NCBI GenBank assembly: GCA_028583605.1
Contig: CM053325.1
Location: 48,058,987 to 48,122,986 of the forward strand
Reading direction: 5' to 3'
Source of the DNA: Dastarcus helophoroides
Taxonomy: Eukaryota > Arthropoda > Insecta > Coleoptera > Bothrideridae
Length of the DNA stretch: 64,000 bases
Numbering within the stretch: position 1 is the stretch's first letter; each line of letters starts with the position of its first letter. Made by a program: the position numbers and the translations under genes. Below, in pieces: positions 23,126 through 33,900 of this stretch. Under the pieces are notes generated by a model, which saw nothing but the letters and a program-made list of their open reading frames with translations, was not told the DNA's origin and searched no databases.

Positions 23126-23242
23126 CGTCGAACACTTTTAGTAGTTCTTTGACACGGTCCATTTCCGGAAGAAGTATATCCTGTACTGACTCTGGCCGTT
23201 AAAGCCTTCGTTATCATAGTCACAATTCCTTATTTATTGACC

Positions 23243-23966
23243 TTAACTATTTTTAACAGGCCCAGCGAAACCATTCATATTGTTGTCTCCAGCCTTATGG
23301 ACGGCTAAGTTTTCCCGTGCATTTAACCTATAATTCCTATTTACTACTCTTAACAGTTTAAAATTATTATCTATGCTATGATCTAATTCAAACGCATGGC
23401 GGTCCATACTTGACTTCTTAGTTCTTCGGTACTTCAGATGAGTCATATGTTCCTTAGTCGCTTTTAAGAGATTGTCTACTCTGGTCTATATATTTTGATT
23501 ATTGAAATTTTGTAAATACCATACTCATTTGTTTGTTCTACTTTATCTTCGAAACTCTCCAAATGTGATTTCAATTTTCCATTAGAACTGTGAACAACCC
23601 TTAAGCCCTGTTTTCGTAAAATTCCACTCAAAGCATGCGTAAGCGAAGGGTCAAATGGAAATGAGACGAACTTTAAATTTCTGTTTTCGTCAGCGCGGAA
23701 AGTCGTGGTATTTATTAATTGACATTTAAACTTTTTCTTATTAATACTTGTATAAATAATATTTGGATCGCATCAACTGACTTTAGTTGCATGTTTAATT
23801 GTCTCCCAGTTTCCGAATCTTTCTTTATTAAAAGGAAGTGTATTGTATACAATAGTTGTCCGGTGTCTTTCCTGTATACATTGAATTCTAATCTACTTGT
23901 ATTCCTAATAACTAAAGTATCTAACAGCGGTGGTAATCCTTCTTTTTCTAACTCTATGATGAATTT
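23243..23966 (-). pseudogene. Penelope-like element, family 2: reverse transcriptase end plus GIY-YIG relic
   Basis: Reading right to left: a reverse transcriptase thumb piece (KFIIELEKEGLPPLLDTLVI and FNVYRKDTGQ, 23,966-23,850), a linker (about 23,700-23,520), then the C-terminal half of a GIY-YIG domain (DRHAFELDHSID, NRNYRLNARENLAVHK; 23,446-23,260). The order matches family 1, but the sequence is clearly different, so this is a second Penelope family. Frames are broken by at least two shifts and part of GIY-YIG is unrecognisable. The 5' end is cut exactly where the plus-strand terminal relic begins (23,967). Confidence 0.7.
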
Positions 23967-24065
23967 AAGAAGATGATAGCTTGGCCATCGAAACGCATTA
24001 GAACAAGTTTTGTTGTATTTTTTAATCTTTCTTGGTTTCAGGGGACAAGATTCGTATATCAATTT
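23967..24065 (+). repeat. Penelope-type terminal relic with hammerhead-like core (family 2, copy iii)
   Basis: Plus-strand copy of the relic at 1055-1165. The core begins AAGAAGA (23,967-23,973) with its first two bases lost at the junction, followed by stem GATAGC-TTG-GCCATC and GAAA (23,990-23,993). It abuts the family 2 gene fragment in opposite orientation, echoing the head-to-head arrangement of family 1. Confidence 0.55.
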
Positions 24066-26262
24066 GTGTGACTAACAGTTTTCTGTAAAATTCGGCAGAG
24101 GATCATCCAGTGCATAGATTTTTCTAAAAAAAAAACTCATAAGCGTTCTTCAAACTTTCATGCGAAAAACTGATGCCCTACAATACAATTAATTAGGTTC
24201 TACAATAAAAATAAGTAATTCCGGTTAAGAAAGAAATGTGTCATATATACGTAATTTGGAATCTAATAAAAAGTGTCTTAGTTATAAATGTATTTCGAGT
24301 AAAAATATTTATGAAAAATTTCCCGCATTGAAATAAAATAACGCATAACACATAACGGTTTTCAATCGCAAAAGGTGAAAAAATATAAATGTTACAAATA
24401 CCTCAATTCAGGTAAAAAACTTTTAATAAGTTGATCGACAAAAAACAATGCCAACACGCTTGATCGGTAAAAAAGCGTGACATTAAAAAAATAATTACGG
24501 CAATAAGTCAAAAACTTCTTTGCGTGTTCTTAGAACATGACAGGGGCACCTTATGTTTCTCTCAAATTTTTCACGAAACATTTAAAAATAAAATGTTAGT
24601 AAAATAATATGCAAAATTTACTGCATTGAACTACGGAATCGCTTTAGAGGTATGTTGTGATGTCCATTTTAAAATTAATAAACCGTTTATACATGTGTGA
24701 TTAGTATGATTACATCTGTGTTGAATTTGAGGTGCGTTGAATTAATTATGTATTGAATTAAGGTGCCAATCAAAGCACCACATTACAAAGTAATAATTAA
24801 TATACCTAGTAACTCCAAAATTTTATAATCCCTGTTTTTAACTTTTATCATTAATACCTACACGTTTTGTTGGAGAAATAAATTTTAGTATCCCAACAAT
24901 GTTATTAACTAATTGGATTCACAAAAAAGTTGTTAAAAATTAACCAGCCGCGAAAACTTTACCTATACATTATAATGAAAATGCACGACACTAATTGCGT
25001 GTAACTTTGAGTGCTAAGTGGAGTGGCTTTTAGATTTTTAAATGACCGAGCTTTCGCTAAGTATTGTTTTAAAGGATTAAATACTAGCGCCCTGCTCGAC
25101 TTCGTCTATGTCAAATATGAGAATTTTTTTGTGTTAGTTAAATAAATAATCAGAGTTATATTTTACAATAAAAGATAAATATTTTGTGGTTACTTAAAAA
25201 CGATACACGTTTTTTTAGAAATATTCATGATGAGGTAATTTAATAACTCAGGTCTCGGCGACATCTGCATGAATCGCGTATAGTAGAAGACAACCTAATA
25301 ACGTATCATAAGAACGACATTTTACATCGTGAGCCCTTTTACAGAAACTATACAGTGTGTCCCACTGGCAATCGCAGCGATCGATATCTGGTAAAATACT
25401 TGTCAAAAAAATTTTAAAATTCGGCAACACAACTAAATTATTCGCAAAGCTGTTGGACTTCCGGTTATACCAGAAATTAACACAAACTACGTTATTTTAA
25501 ATGAGACATCTTATATATTTTTGTATTAATATTTTATGGCCACTTTGGACACATAATATTGTTCTTAAAATTTATAGTTTTTAAGATAACTGAATTTTCA
25601 CAAAAAATCTGACAGATGCAAGGTCGCGGCGATTCTCGGTCAGACACACTATACATAGAAGAAAAATTCATAGGAAACATCCTTACCCAGGAGTTAATTT
25701 CAGCTATTTTGAAGTTTAATAAATTAATCTTTGACGACATCTTTTTAAAATTCGTTATAATATTGTTAAATTACATCCAAGTAGCACAAAAAATTTAAGT
25801 TAACAGGAAATAGTTACTTTATTCAGAATTAAGTGGTGAATCTTTTCACTATATATAATCGCTTCAAGGAAAAATCGAAAGCATTTTAAAATTTCTCGTA
25901 TACTTATGTTAAAATCTCAATATAAATGGGAAAGGCAGTCACACAAAACTCGGTAAACTGGTTCTTAGGTAGATCGTTCAATTTTTACATATGGACTTTT
26001 AATGTGAAATGTATCTTTATACAAAAAGAAGAAACTCTAATTCTTTAGTTTTAGAGCTGTCTATAGAAATCCTTATGTATGTTGAGATGTTCGTTCAAGA
26101 TGAACAGACTCGAGACTAAGATGTTTCTTCACCTGGTTCACTTTTATAGCTTGATAATGCTGAAAATCCATATGATAACTGTTGGAAAATATTTTAGCTT
26201 TTCCCAATATCTGACGCTATCAGTAAGAGCATACCAACCAGAAAAAGAGTTTAAAAAATCTT
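24066..26262. other. No gene seen
   Basis: AT-rich, no recognisable coding or transposon-end signal. The short open frames (for example 25,534-25,740) have no recognisable similarity. Confidence 0.55.
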
Positions 26263-26335
26263 GAGTTAAAAAAAAATGGGAGCTACGGGGACTGCCGAAG
26301 GAAGTTAAAACTTAAAACTATGATATAACAGCGAT
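26263..26335 (+). repeat. 5' scrap of the interspersed repeat also at 36.9 and 41.8 kb
   Basis: An A-run followed by GGGACTGCCGAAGGAAGTTA and AAACTTAAAACT. It matches the beginnings of the copies at about 36,922 and 41,767. Only the first 70 bp or so are present. Confidence 0.5.
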
Positions 26336-26839
26336 TTTTTTTTTGAATTTTTAAATTGTAGTATCAAATGGAAAAATTTCCTAATGTATAAGTTAAAATT
26401 ATTATTTTTAGTTTTTATATTATATACCTTATATAAATGCATAGTATGCACACTTTCTACGTAGACAATTTAAATTATACATTGTAGGTGTAAAATGAAA
26501 ATTTTAATTCAACAAAAGAGTAGCATGCAATAATTAAATTGGAGTTGTTCCCTTGAACTACATGTTTTCTATCAAAAACATTCTACATTATATTAAATTA
26601 AAATATTCCACTAAATAGAATTAACTTTAAATATCCAAATGAATTAAAACAATTTTATTTTTATGTATATATCAACAAGTGTTTTATAGGCAGCTTTTCA
26701 ACTTACCTGTGTAAATAAGGAAAAAGTTGTCACTCAGCAACATAAAAAGGATACATTAAACTTCGGTCATAAAAGCATAAAAAATTTCAAGCTCTTATTA
26801 ATTGATCACCTCCTGAAACACCATGAAAGGTTCAAACAA
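26336..26839. other. No gene seen
   Basis: AT-rich, no signal recognised. Confidence 0.5.
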
Positions 26840-28005
26840 AATGTTTGTCCATTCTTAAAACGTGGTCGCACAATTGTTTTCTTGGAGTTCCTAATTCATT
26901 AGATTTAGCTGCTTTCTCTATAATCAAGGTCTCGCCCACTATCGAAGTTTTACCTCTGTCTGCTTCTGTAGAAATAAAGTCTCAGGGAAAACAACCTGTG
27001 AGGAAAGCTACAAACGACTCAAGAATTCTACCTGTGATCATCAGGGGTGCAGGTAAGTGGAAGCACATTAACATCATTATGTGTTGCAGGAGAATTGGCT
27101 ACACTAAGGCGAAATGCGTCGCTGAAGGAGTGCGAGTCCAACCGGCCACAGTAACTGACTTTAAGGACCTGACAAGGTTACTAGAGAAGGAAAAGGTGCA
27201 ATACAACTCCTTTGCTCTCCCGGAGGGAAGGAGCCTCAAGGCGGTGGTAAGAGGAATTCCAAAAAACATCTTCGAGGAAAACTTCAAGACTGCTCTAAAA
27301 GAAGACTATTTGGGACCCATCAATGTCAAAAAAATGAGAAACTCACTCACTAAGAAGCTTCACAATATGATTTTTGCTTGCGAAGCTTCAGGACGGTGTG
27401 GAGAAAATGTTCTAACTAGAAAAATTAATAAGTCTGGACACTCAGGTGAAAGTCTCAAGGCCAAGCAAGCAGGTAAAACAGTGCCACAGGTGTCAAAGGT
27501 TCAACCATCGACAGAGGAACTGCCATGCCTAAGAAGTTTACGTTAAGTGTGCTGGAAAGCACCTTAGCAGAGACTGCAGGTGTCCCAAAGATAAGCCCCT
27601 CAAGTGTGTCAACTGCAAGGGGGACCATGTGGCCAGCTACAGCGGTTGCCACGCTTTCCCACCACCTAAGAAAGCAACAGCCGGCACCTAAGAAAGGCAA
27701 GGGAAGCTCAGGGGCCACCCAAGGGTAAACCCTCCAATTCTACGACAAAGTCAACGACAGACAAGACGACAACTGCAACTGCGCAGGTAAACCAGAAGCT
27801 TCCACTGATGGGTAAGTAATCCTACGGTTCCATAGTTGCAGGAAACTTCAAAAAGAAGAAAACACAAAGATCTTCGCAGGAAACTAACCAAGTTGTACTG
27901 GACCTGGTGAGAGCAGTCCTTTAAAGCTAGAAACAACCAAGAAGCTATAGTCTCCATAATATTGATGCTTTCAAAGATCCTCAGCCTGAAGCGTTAATGG
28001 AGAGT
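26840..28005 (+). pseudogene. Jockey-type LINE ORF1 (Gag-like nucleic-acid-binding protein), broken
   Basis: Non-LTR retrotransposon ORF1 of the Jockey type, which binds element RNA. The frame from about 27,000 contains GVRVQPATVTDFKDLTRLL, KVQYNSFALPEGRSLKAVVR and GIPKNIFEENF, the RRM-like core of these proteins. It then shifts near 27,440-27,475 into a frame carrying zinc knuckles: CHRCQRFNHRQRNC (CX2CX4HX4C, about 27,482-27,523, followed by a stop), a second at about 27,543-27,590, and CVNCKGDHVASYSGC (about 27,605-27,650). A basic C-terminal tail runs to about 28,005. ORF2 does not follow, so this is an isolated or truncated fragment. Confidence 0.8.
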
Positions 28006-28370
28006 TAAGAGAGAGTTAATGCAGTTTGTATACGGTGCATTATTTTTAAGTTGTGTTAAATGCTTAGATTTAACTAAATATTTTTTATACTTTAAAGTTA
28101 CTAAAACAAAATCAAGGTCCATATGTTTCTACCATTAAAGCCTGTTTTGTGCCAGTTAACAAGAAAAAATTAAATGATAAAAACATATCTTAATGAAATA
28201 CATAGAGGGAGAACAGTAAAAGTTTTCTTTACTTGTGATACTTGTCTGTACATACCAAACCTGTAAGAAACATAACAAACGAAATAAACATATTTTTTTA
28301 GTTTTCCAATTGTCAAACATTTGGACTTGTACTATTTTTAATCTCACTGATTTAATTGCAAGCCAAATTA
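28006..28370. other. No gene seen
   Basis: AT-rich gap between the LINE ORF1 relic and the gypsy-like element. No 5' LTR could be recognised here. Confidence 0.45.
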
Positions 28371-29160
28371 GCAATAATAAAAGACAAAGAGGAAAAGGAG
28401 AAAGAACGAAGACGACAAGAAAAATAACAATATGAAGAACTAAGACAACAAGAAAAAGAACAGGAGGAAGAACGAAGACCAAAAAAAATAACAATACGAA
28501 GAACGAAGATGACAAGAAAAAGAACGACAAGAAGAACAGAGAAGGAATGCAGACAAAAGAATTGCATAGTTAATTAGCAAATATAACAAAAAAAGTGGTA
28601 GTAAACTTTGCAAAAATGAGAGAAGAAATGAAAAAACAAATTACAGGAATAAAAGAAGAAATTGGAGAATTAAAAGAAGAATTCAATAACAATCTTCTTG
28701 ATTTGGACAATCCAACACAGAAAAAGATCAACAGCATCGAAAATGCCATGAAATTGTTTCTAAGTGGACAATTTACACAACATGAATCCGAAAGTGTACC
28801 TGCTATTTCTTCCCAAAAAGTTAAACCTCCGACCTTTAATGGAAAAACATCCTTTCAGACCTACAGAAAACAGTTTGAAGTTGCTGCTAAGACCAATCGG
28901 TGGACGAGGACGAAAAGGCGACCTTATTGGTGGTATCCCTGCGCAAAGATGCTCTGAAACTATTCCGAAGTCTATCTGATCATGAACAACCTAACTGTGA
29001 AGATCTAGTTAGGGCTTTAGAGCTAAGATTTGAAGACCACCATTTACAACAAGTTGTGCAGTCGCAGCTGCTAGTGAGAAGGCAGAAAGACTAGCGTATA
29101 TCGCCTACCCAACAGCACCAACCGACTTTCTGGAACTTTACGCAGATAGAACCTTCATAG
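28371..29160 (+). pseudogene. gag: Gag of gypsy-like element, copy 1 (frameshifted)
   Basis: Structural protein relic. A Lys/Glu/Arg-rich, probably coiled-coil N-terminus (about 28,371-28,560) is followed by EEMKKQITGIKEEIGELKEE (28,624-28,683) and a capsid-like core: KVKPPTFNGKTSFQTYRKQF (28,819-28,878), then, after a shift near 28,900, DEDEKATLLVVSLRKDALKL and a CEDLVRALELRFEDHH segment (to about 29,045). These motifs typify insect gypsy-group capsids. The tail (AYPTAPTDFLELYADRTFIE-like, about 29,095-29,165) ends at a stop. Copy 2 (about 44,907-45,321) keeps only the first third. Confidence 0.7.
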
Positions 29161-29185
29161 AATAAGAGATCCAGAAGTCCAGAGA

Positions 29186-29578
29186 GTGATAAGCCTGTCA
29201 AACTTTCGTACATCGAGGGAGGCACTAATTGGAGCTTTGGAGGTTGAAGCTGCTTACAAGGTTTCAGAGCCAGCGGCGTCACGCAGACTAAGGAAGACCG
29301 ATATCAAAGAGGCTGGGAATGACCCCGATCTCGTGAACATGAGCGCTAACATAAAAGGAAATAAACATGGCGAGACACTGGCTAATGTCGGGAAACTAGC
29401 CCCCAAAAATCTTCCTATTAAACAGATAAAAAGAACCAAGGAGAGTTTGGTGGTGAAAGCCAGCGTAGATGGAAAGAATGTACAGGAAACAGTGGACACA
29501 GGAGCCATGGTTACTGTAGCATGCGAGACTCAAGCAATCCGTGACTGGCCAAGACCTAAAGATAAACAGGAATTATGA
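29186..29578 (+). pseudogene. Gag end / aspartic protease start joined to reverse transcriptase end
   Basis: A 130-codon open frame. It carries the gag C-terminus, then VDGKNVQETVDTGA with the protease catalytic DTG at 29,495-29,503. Directly after, AIRDWPRPKDKQEL belongs to the connection region of gypsy reverse transcriptase. The rest of the protease and most of the polymerase are therefore missing: a single deletion has fused the two in frame near 29,510-29,540. The frame stops at 29,576-29,578, and the connection region continues past it (RFLGFCTYFEIFVNDYA-like). Confidence 0.7.
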
Positions 29579-30120
29579 AGGTTCCTGGGGTTCTGCACCT
29601 ACTTCGAAATATTTGTAAACGATTACGCCATCATCGATGCGCCATTACACCGACTAACAGAAGGAAGAACACCGTATGTCTGTCCCAATTGTGATACCAC
29701 TTTCCGAAAACTGAAGTCCGCCTTGTGCACAAGCCTTATCTTAGCTTATTCTCAGCAGAATAGGAAGTTCGTGTTGGACACTGATGCCAGCCACGTCGGC
29801 ACAGGAGCTGTGCTGTCCCAAGTTCAACGAGGAGAAAAAAGAATTATTGAATATTACAGCAAGATCCTGACGAAGCTGGAGAGGAACTATTGCACCACCA
29901 GGAAGGAACTTTTTGCGATAGTGAAGGCCGTGGAATACTTCCACAAGTATTTGTATGGACAAGAATTTCTCATCAGAACAGATCATTCGGCGCTTTCTTG
30001 GTTACTCCGAATAAAGAACGCAGAGAGGCAGATGGCTAGATGGTTAGAAACAGCATCACTTTAAGGTGCATCATCGACCGGGACGACAGCATAACAACGC
30101 TGACGCTTTGTCCAGAAGAA
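29579..30120 (+). pseudogene. pol: Reverse transcriptase connection and RNase H of gypsy-like element, copy 1
   Basis: After the stop at 29,578 the pol frame continues (FLGFCTYFEIFVNDYA, APLHRLTEGRTPY; to about 29,690). An RNase H domain follows (29,723-30,064): KFVLDTDASHVGTGAVLSQ with the first catalytic aspartate, TRKELFAIVKAVEYF with the glutamate, and RTDHSALSWLL with the next aspartate. The HHRPGRQHNNADALSRR end lies at about 30,066-30,120 in another frame. RNase H degrades template RNA during reverse transcription. The polymerase YxDD box is absent (deleted). Confidence 0.8.
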
Positions 30121-30194
30121 GTGGGGATTGCAAACACTGCAGACCAGTCGAGAACCATGAGACCATAGTGGATATAAGGGTCAGGTCTGTCTGA

Positions 30195-30295
30195 GCGGTG
30201 GTGTCAGAAATGTGTGACCTGCGCTACATCCAAGGGTCTTCGTACAAGAACCAAAGCGGCCATAAAGCAGTATAATGTGGGAGTTCCATTGAATA
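30195..30295 (+). pseudogene. Integrase zinc-finger fragment, copy 1
   Basis: ERWCQKCVTCATSKGLRTRT-like sequence, corresponding to the CXXC half of the integrase HHCC finger. It aligns with the same region of the young copy at about 44,340-44,430. Everything between it and RNase H, and after it, is deleted. Confidence 0.65.
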
Positions 30296-30440
30296 GGCCG
30301 TCCGGTCGGCTTTCCCTCAGTTAGTTAGTTAGTCAACGAATAAGTTAATTAATTGAACAGTATTAGTGAATTATAATTGTAGTGTTCCGGAACCACTTTG
30401 GAAATAAAGTGGTTACAATTCACGGCGTATTAATCTTCAA
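30296..30440 (+). repeat. Truncated 3' LTR of gypsy-like element, copy 1
   Basis: Contains TTTCCCTCAGTTAGTTAGTT, GTAGTGTTCCGG, AATAAAGTGGTTACAATTCAC and a TATTAATCTTC end, shared with the solo LTR at 47,534-47,874. The upstream half, with GATA-like sites and TATA box, and the true terminus are missing. Confidence 0.65.
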
Positions 30441-30723
30441 ACAAATTCTAAAATGTCAAACAGTTTTTATTTTTTTATTATCTTAACGTTTTTGTTTGAA
30501 GATTTCTAATTTAAGCCCAAAATCCTTGCAGTTTTTCTTTTATTATTTTTAAAATGATCACTTTTTTTTTGAAATTTATTCTTCTTTGGACCTTTTCTTC
30601 GAATATCAAATTTAAAATCAAACTACTAAATTTCTAGTTAACCTTTTCAACATCGAGCTTGCATTTAAGTTTTTGAATTAAGGTTGTTTTTCAGAGTTTT
30701 GAGTGACTCGTAATTTAGACTTT
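30441..30723. repeat. AT-rich quasi-repeat tract
   Basis: Loosely repeated AAATTT/TTTTTGAA words, same texture as 17,280-18,330. No gene. Confidence 0.4.
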
Positions 30724-30960
30724 TTAGGGTTCCGTACCTTAAAAGGAAAAAACAGGACCCTTATAATCTCACTCTCGTGTGCGTTCATCCATCACAAAGT
30801 GGTTTTCCTCAAAAACTATGGAACGTAGGAATTTAAAATTTTGCACATTAGTTCTCGATGACCCATACAAATACCGCCAGCCATATATTAGGACATAAAA
30901 ATAAAATGGCGGGTTAATCTAGTCAGCGAAAATTTTTTTTTTTTTTAGTTGACATATCGT
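30724..30960 (+). repeat. Dispersed arthropod repeat (AGGGTTCCGTACCTTAAAAGG type)
   Basis: Opens with AGGGTTCCGTACCTTAAAAG and continues with GGACCCTTATAATCTCACTC. I recognise this as a family that is very common in arthropod genomes, usually annotated as a 3' end of non-LTR or other dispersed repeats. The right boundary is a guess placed at a T-run. Confidence 0.5.
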
Positions 30961-33900
30961 ATAAGGTATCATTTAAAAGACCTGCTTCTAAGGATCCTAC
31001 AATATTTTTTTCCAAATTTTCAGTCCAATGTTCTTAAAGATATAGCTAAAAATATGTAAAAAAACGACCGTTCTATCCTGATCTCCTAAGTTTCTAAAGA
31101 TCAAATTTAGATTTTAATTGGGTTAGTAGATATTGGATTATAGATTATCGAAAAACTGCAAGTTTTTTGATATCGTAATAGTTATTGAGAAAAAAATATT
31201 TTATGGAAAAATAGGTGCTTTCATTCCAAGGCTTTTTGACCTATATATTATTAATTTTTTTCAAATAAAAAATTTGATTTATCCAAAGAATAGAATGCAA
31301 ATCAACTTTATCTTAGGTGAATGTTAATTAGCACAGGTGACCTCACGAACTGTGTTAGTTATCGACTAATTGAAAATAAATGCTTTTTAGCTGAGACATT
31401 ATCAACACAGCCATCAGTTCCATAAATATTGTGATTGTAAAAAAAGCCTGTATTTGAAAATTTACATTTTTTAAAAATATTTTAACTAAAACGTAAGGAA
31501 ATTTGGATAAAATTTCAAATTCGTATATAAGTAACAATAATTTAATTTGATCTACTGACTATTCACTGTAGTAATTGATACGAAATCCTAATTGTGCAAG
31601 CCCGATTCGTCCTTGTCTGCTTTTTTTTTTGAGAATGTGTAACTTTATAACTCTCTACATTACAATTTACAAACTAACCAACCCAAGATATGTGTGCATA
31701 TTATTTAAAAAAAAAACCGAAAGTTTTCATTGTAATCAGAAAACTATGACGTAAAAGTTGAAAGAAAGAAATGTTGGGAGCATTATTATTTTCATTTTTT
31801 TAAATTAAAAAATGTCCTCTTCAAACTCGTAATGAAGACTCTTTCTGGAAATGTTAACTTCCTACCAGTCAAAATTTTCAGACAATGAAATTTTTATTTG
31901 AAAAATTTTAACATTCAACGGAAATTTAGACTTTATTATTTGAAATTTTACAAAAGTTAAGTTGAGCAAGTTGGAAATTTTAAATTTAATCTCAAAAATT
32001 TGAAAGAAAATTGGAAAATTTTAAAATTATTTGGTAATAGTCTTATTTATACATATATTATAATTTTGTAAGGATAGCTATGCTTCTCTAGCTCTATGAA
32101 CTACACGTCACAGGTTGCGACAGATATTGTCAGATTTATGGATGTGCAATAAGGGCACCCACCAACACATTATTTTTTCTTAGTGCATTCGAGATGTATG
32201 GAGCAGAATATTAATGATATAAACGAACTTTTTTAGTCATTTATTTTGTATTTCTGTTTATTTAGAGCAAGTGTGTTGCAGAGAGCCTCAGCAAAGCTTA
32301 TCTGCCCATAATATGAAAATTGTAATCGTAACCATCATTTGAACTGAAATTCCCAAGTTCGGAACATGCTCTCATTTTCGTATAACAACATTAGAATGGC
32401 GTCTGGGGTACTTGCTCTATTTATCCAACGGCCTAACAGCTAAAACCATTGATATTTTAAAATTGTGTTAGTGTCATATACTCAAAACTCCAAATCGTCG
32501 ACAAAAATAAAATTTAAAGATAGTAGGAAGTAAATATTAAGTAAAAAATGCACTAATGTACCTTGCCATTATCAAAGGAACTAGAATGAAATCAAAGACT
32601 TTTATTAAATAGTAATAAACAACATATTACAAATATGAAATCAAAGTTTTCCATACAGATTCGAGTTTACATTTGTGAAAGTTTAATTAAAATTATGAAT
32701 TATTGCCTGTCGCCTTATGCCCATTTTAGTTGCAAACAATCTGATATCGTATGTAATTTTAGGCGACATATAGTGGTCGTTATCGCAAGTTTAATGGTGA
32801 CTCCCATTAATCGGTTACCCTCTTCTGTAATTGATTTCTACGCTCTGACCGACTCAGAACTTGACCTCCTACTAATGAATTACTGCTTGGAGGCTTAAAC
32901 AAGGTATTCGCGTACGTATCATATGTCTCGGGAATCCAAGTGAGCTTTGTTTTTTTATAAATGCGAAGGATCCTTGGAATTTTATTTATAGATGGTATTA
33001 TTATTAAAAGTAATATCAGCACGAGAACTTTATCGGTGAATATTATACACTACCTAACGTACTCTCTCTAGATCGAATATAAATTGAATAATCTAACAAA
33101 ATATAATGTGATTTACTATACCCCCCCTTATGTGGTGAGAGCTCATGTACAACTATATTTGATGCACATTATTAAATCCGCTCCTGATAGTCTCTGCATG
33201 TGATGCAATTTAGAAAAAATAAAGCAAGCAAAGGCCAAAGTGGCATAACGAATTAATCAATCGAACATTTTACATAAAGTTTATAGTGAATTCAATTAAA
33301 AAGCAGCAAAATTCACACAAAACGGTGCTAGTTATGTGAAATTAGCTTACAGTTGAAACTTAAACAAAACTGGTGTAGGAGCTTCAGTAATTCTGTAGAA
33401 AACATTTTATATTTCATAAGAACCTTTCTCTTCAGGATACGCGACATGAACACATTGCAGAGACTATTGTTAATCTATTGATCACAATGGCATAGATAGG
33501 GGAGTGTCAAGCGGATCAATCCCTGCCGTGAGTCTAAAAGTTATAAATAAGAAACCGCTAAAACTCCAGAATTTCTTCTTAAATTGTTACAAGCACGACT
33601 TCGAACAAATACTGTTATTTTTTTCGTTTAAATTTGAAAAAGATGAATTCCATTTCTGTTCCGGCACAAGTAAAGTAATAGTTCTTCTTTTGCGTTTCAG
33701 TCCCATTTGGAATGGATTTAAATACTTATATTTCAAACATATGCATAGGAACAGTCATATCAACAGAAAAATTAAAATTAATCATAAGACGAATTTGGGA
33801 TAAAAGTCATCAAAACTCACAAAGAAATTGACTTTAAACCCAAGCTTCGAAAAAAGAGATGGAAACTTTAAAGTTAGACTTACAAATTCTAGGTAAGAAT

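Larger units (their letters stand above)
21978..23185 (+). mobile_element. Penelope-like element, family 1, copy B (5'-truncated, inverted)
   Basis: Starts at the junction with TTCGAAAACACTGCGTT, equal to the copy A sequence around 21,195-21,170 on its own strand, so it begins further downstream in the gene than copy A. It then covers the catalytic box (YVDN at 22,033-22,044, last aspartate lost, preceded by a stop), thumb, linker, GIY-YIG and 3' region. Inverted, 5'-truncated partner copies are a known peculiarity of Penelope-like insertions. Confidence 0.85.
28371..30440 (+). mobile_element. Internally deleted gypsy-like LTR retrotransposon, copy 1 (no 5' LTR, truncated 3' LTR)
   Basis: Same family as the young element at 43,056-46,095. 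Order along the plus strand: charged gag start (28,371-28,570), gag coiled coil and core (28,595-29,094), gag end and protease start (29,160-29,510), a jump to the reverse transcriptase end and RNase H (29,530-30,120), a jump to an integrase zinc-finger piece (30,195-30,295), a jump to the middle of the LTR (30,296-30,440). Three deletions have removed most of reverse transcriptase, most of integrase and the LTR's upstream part. Confidence 0.75.

Noticed and set aside
28156..28567. Phe/Ser/Leu/Val-rich minus-strand open frames
   Set aside because: They are the antisense of the charged gag N-terminus (28,371-28,570); the low complexity follows from GAA/AAG codons read backwards.
33504..33803. 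99-codon plus-strand frame
   Set aside because: Composition like random AT-rich DNA; no similarity recognised.
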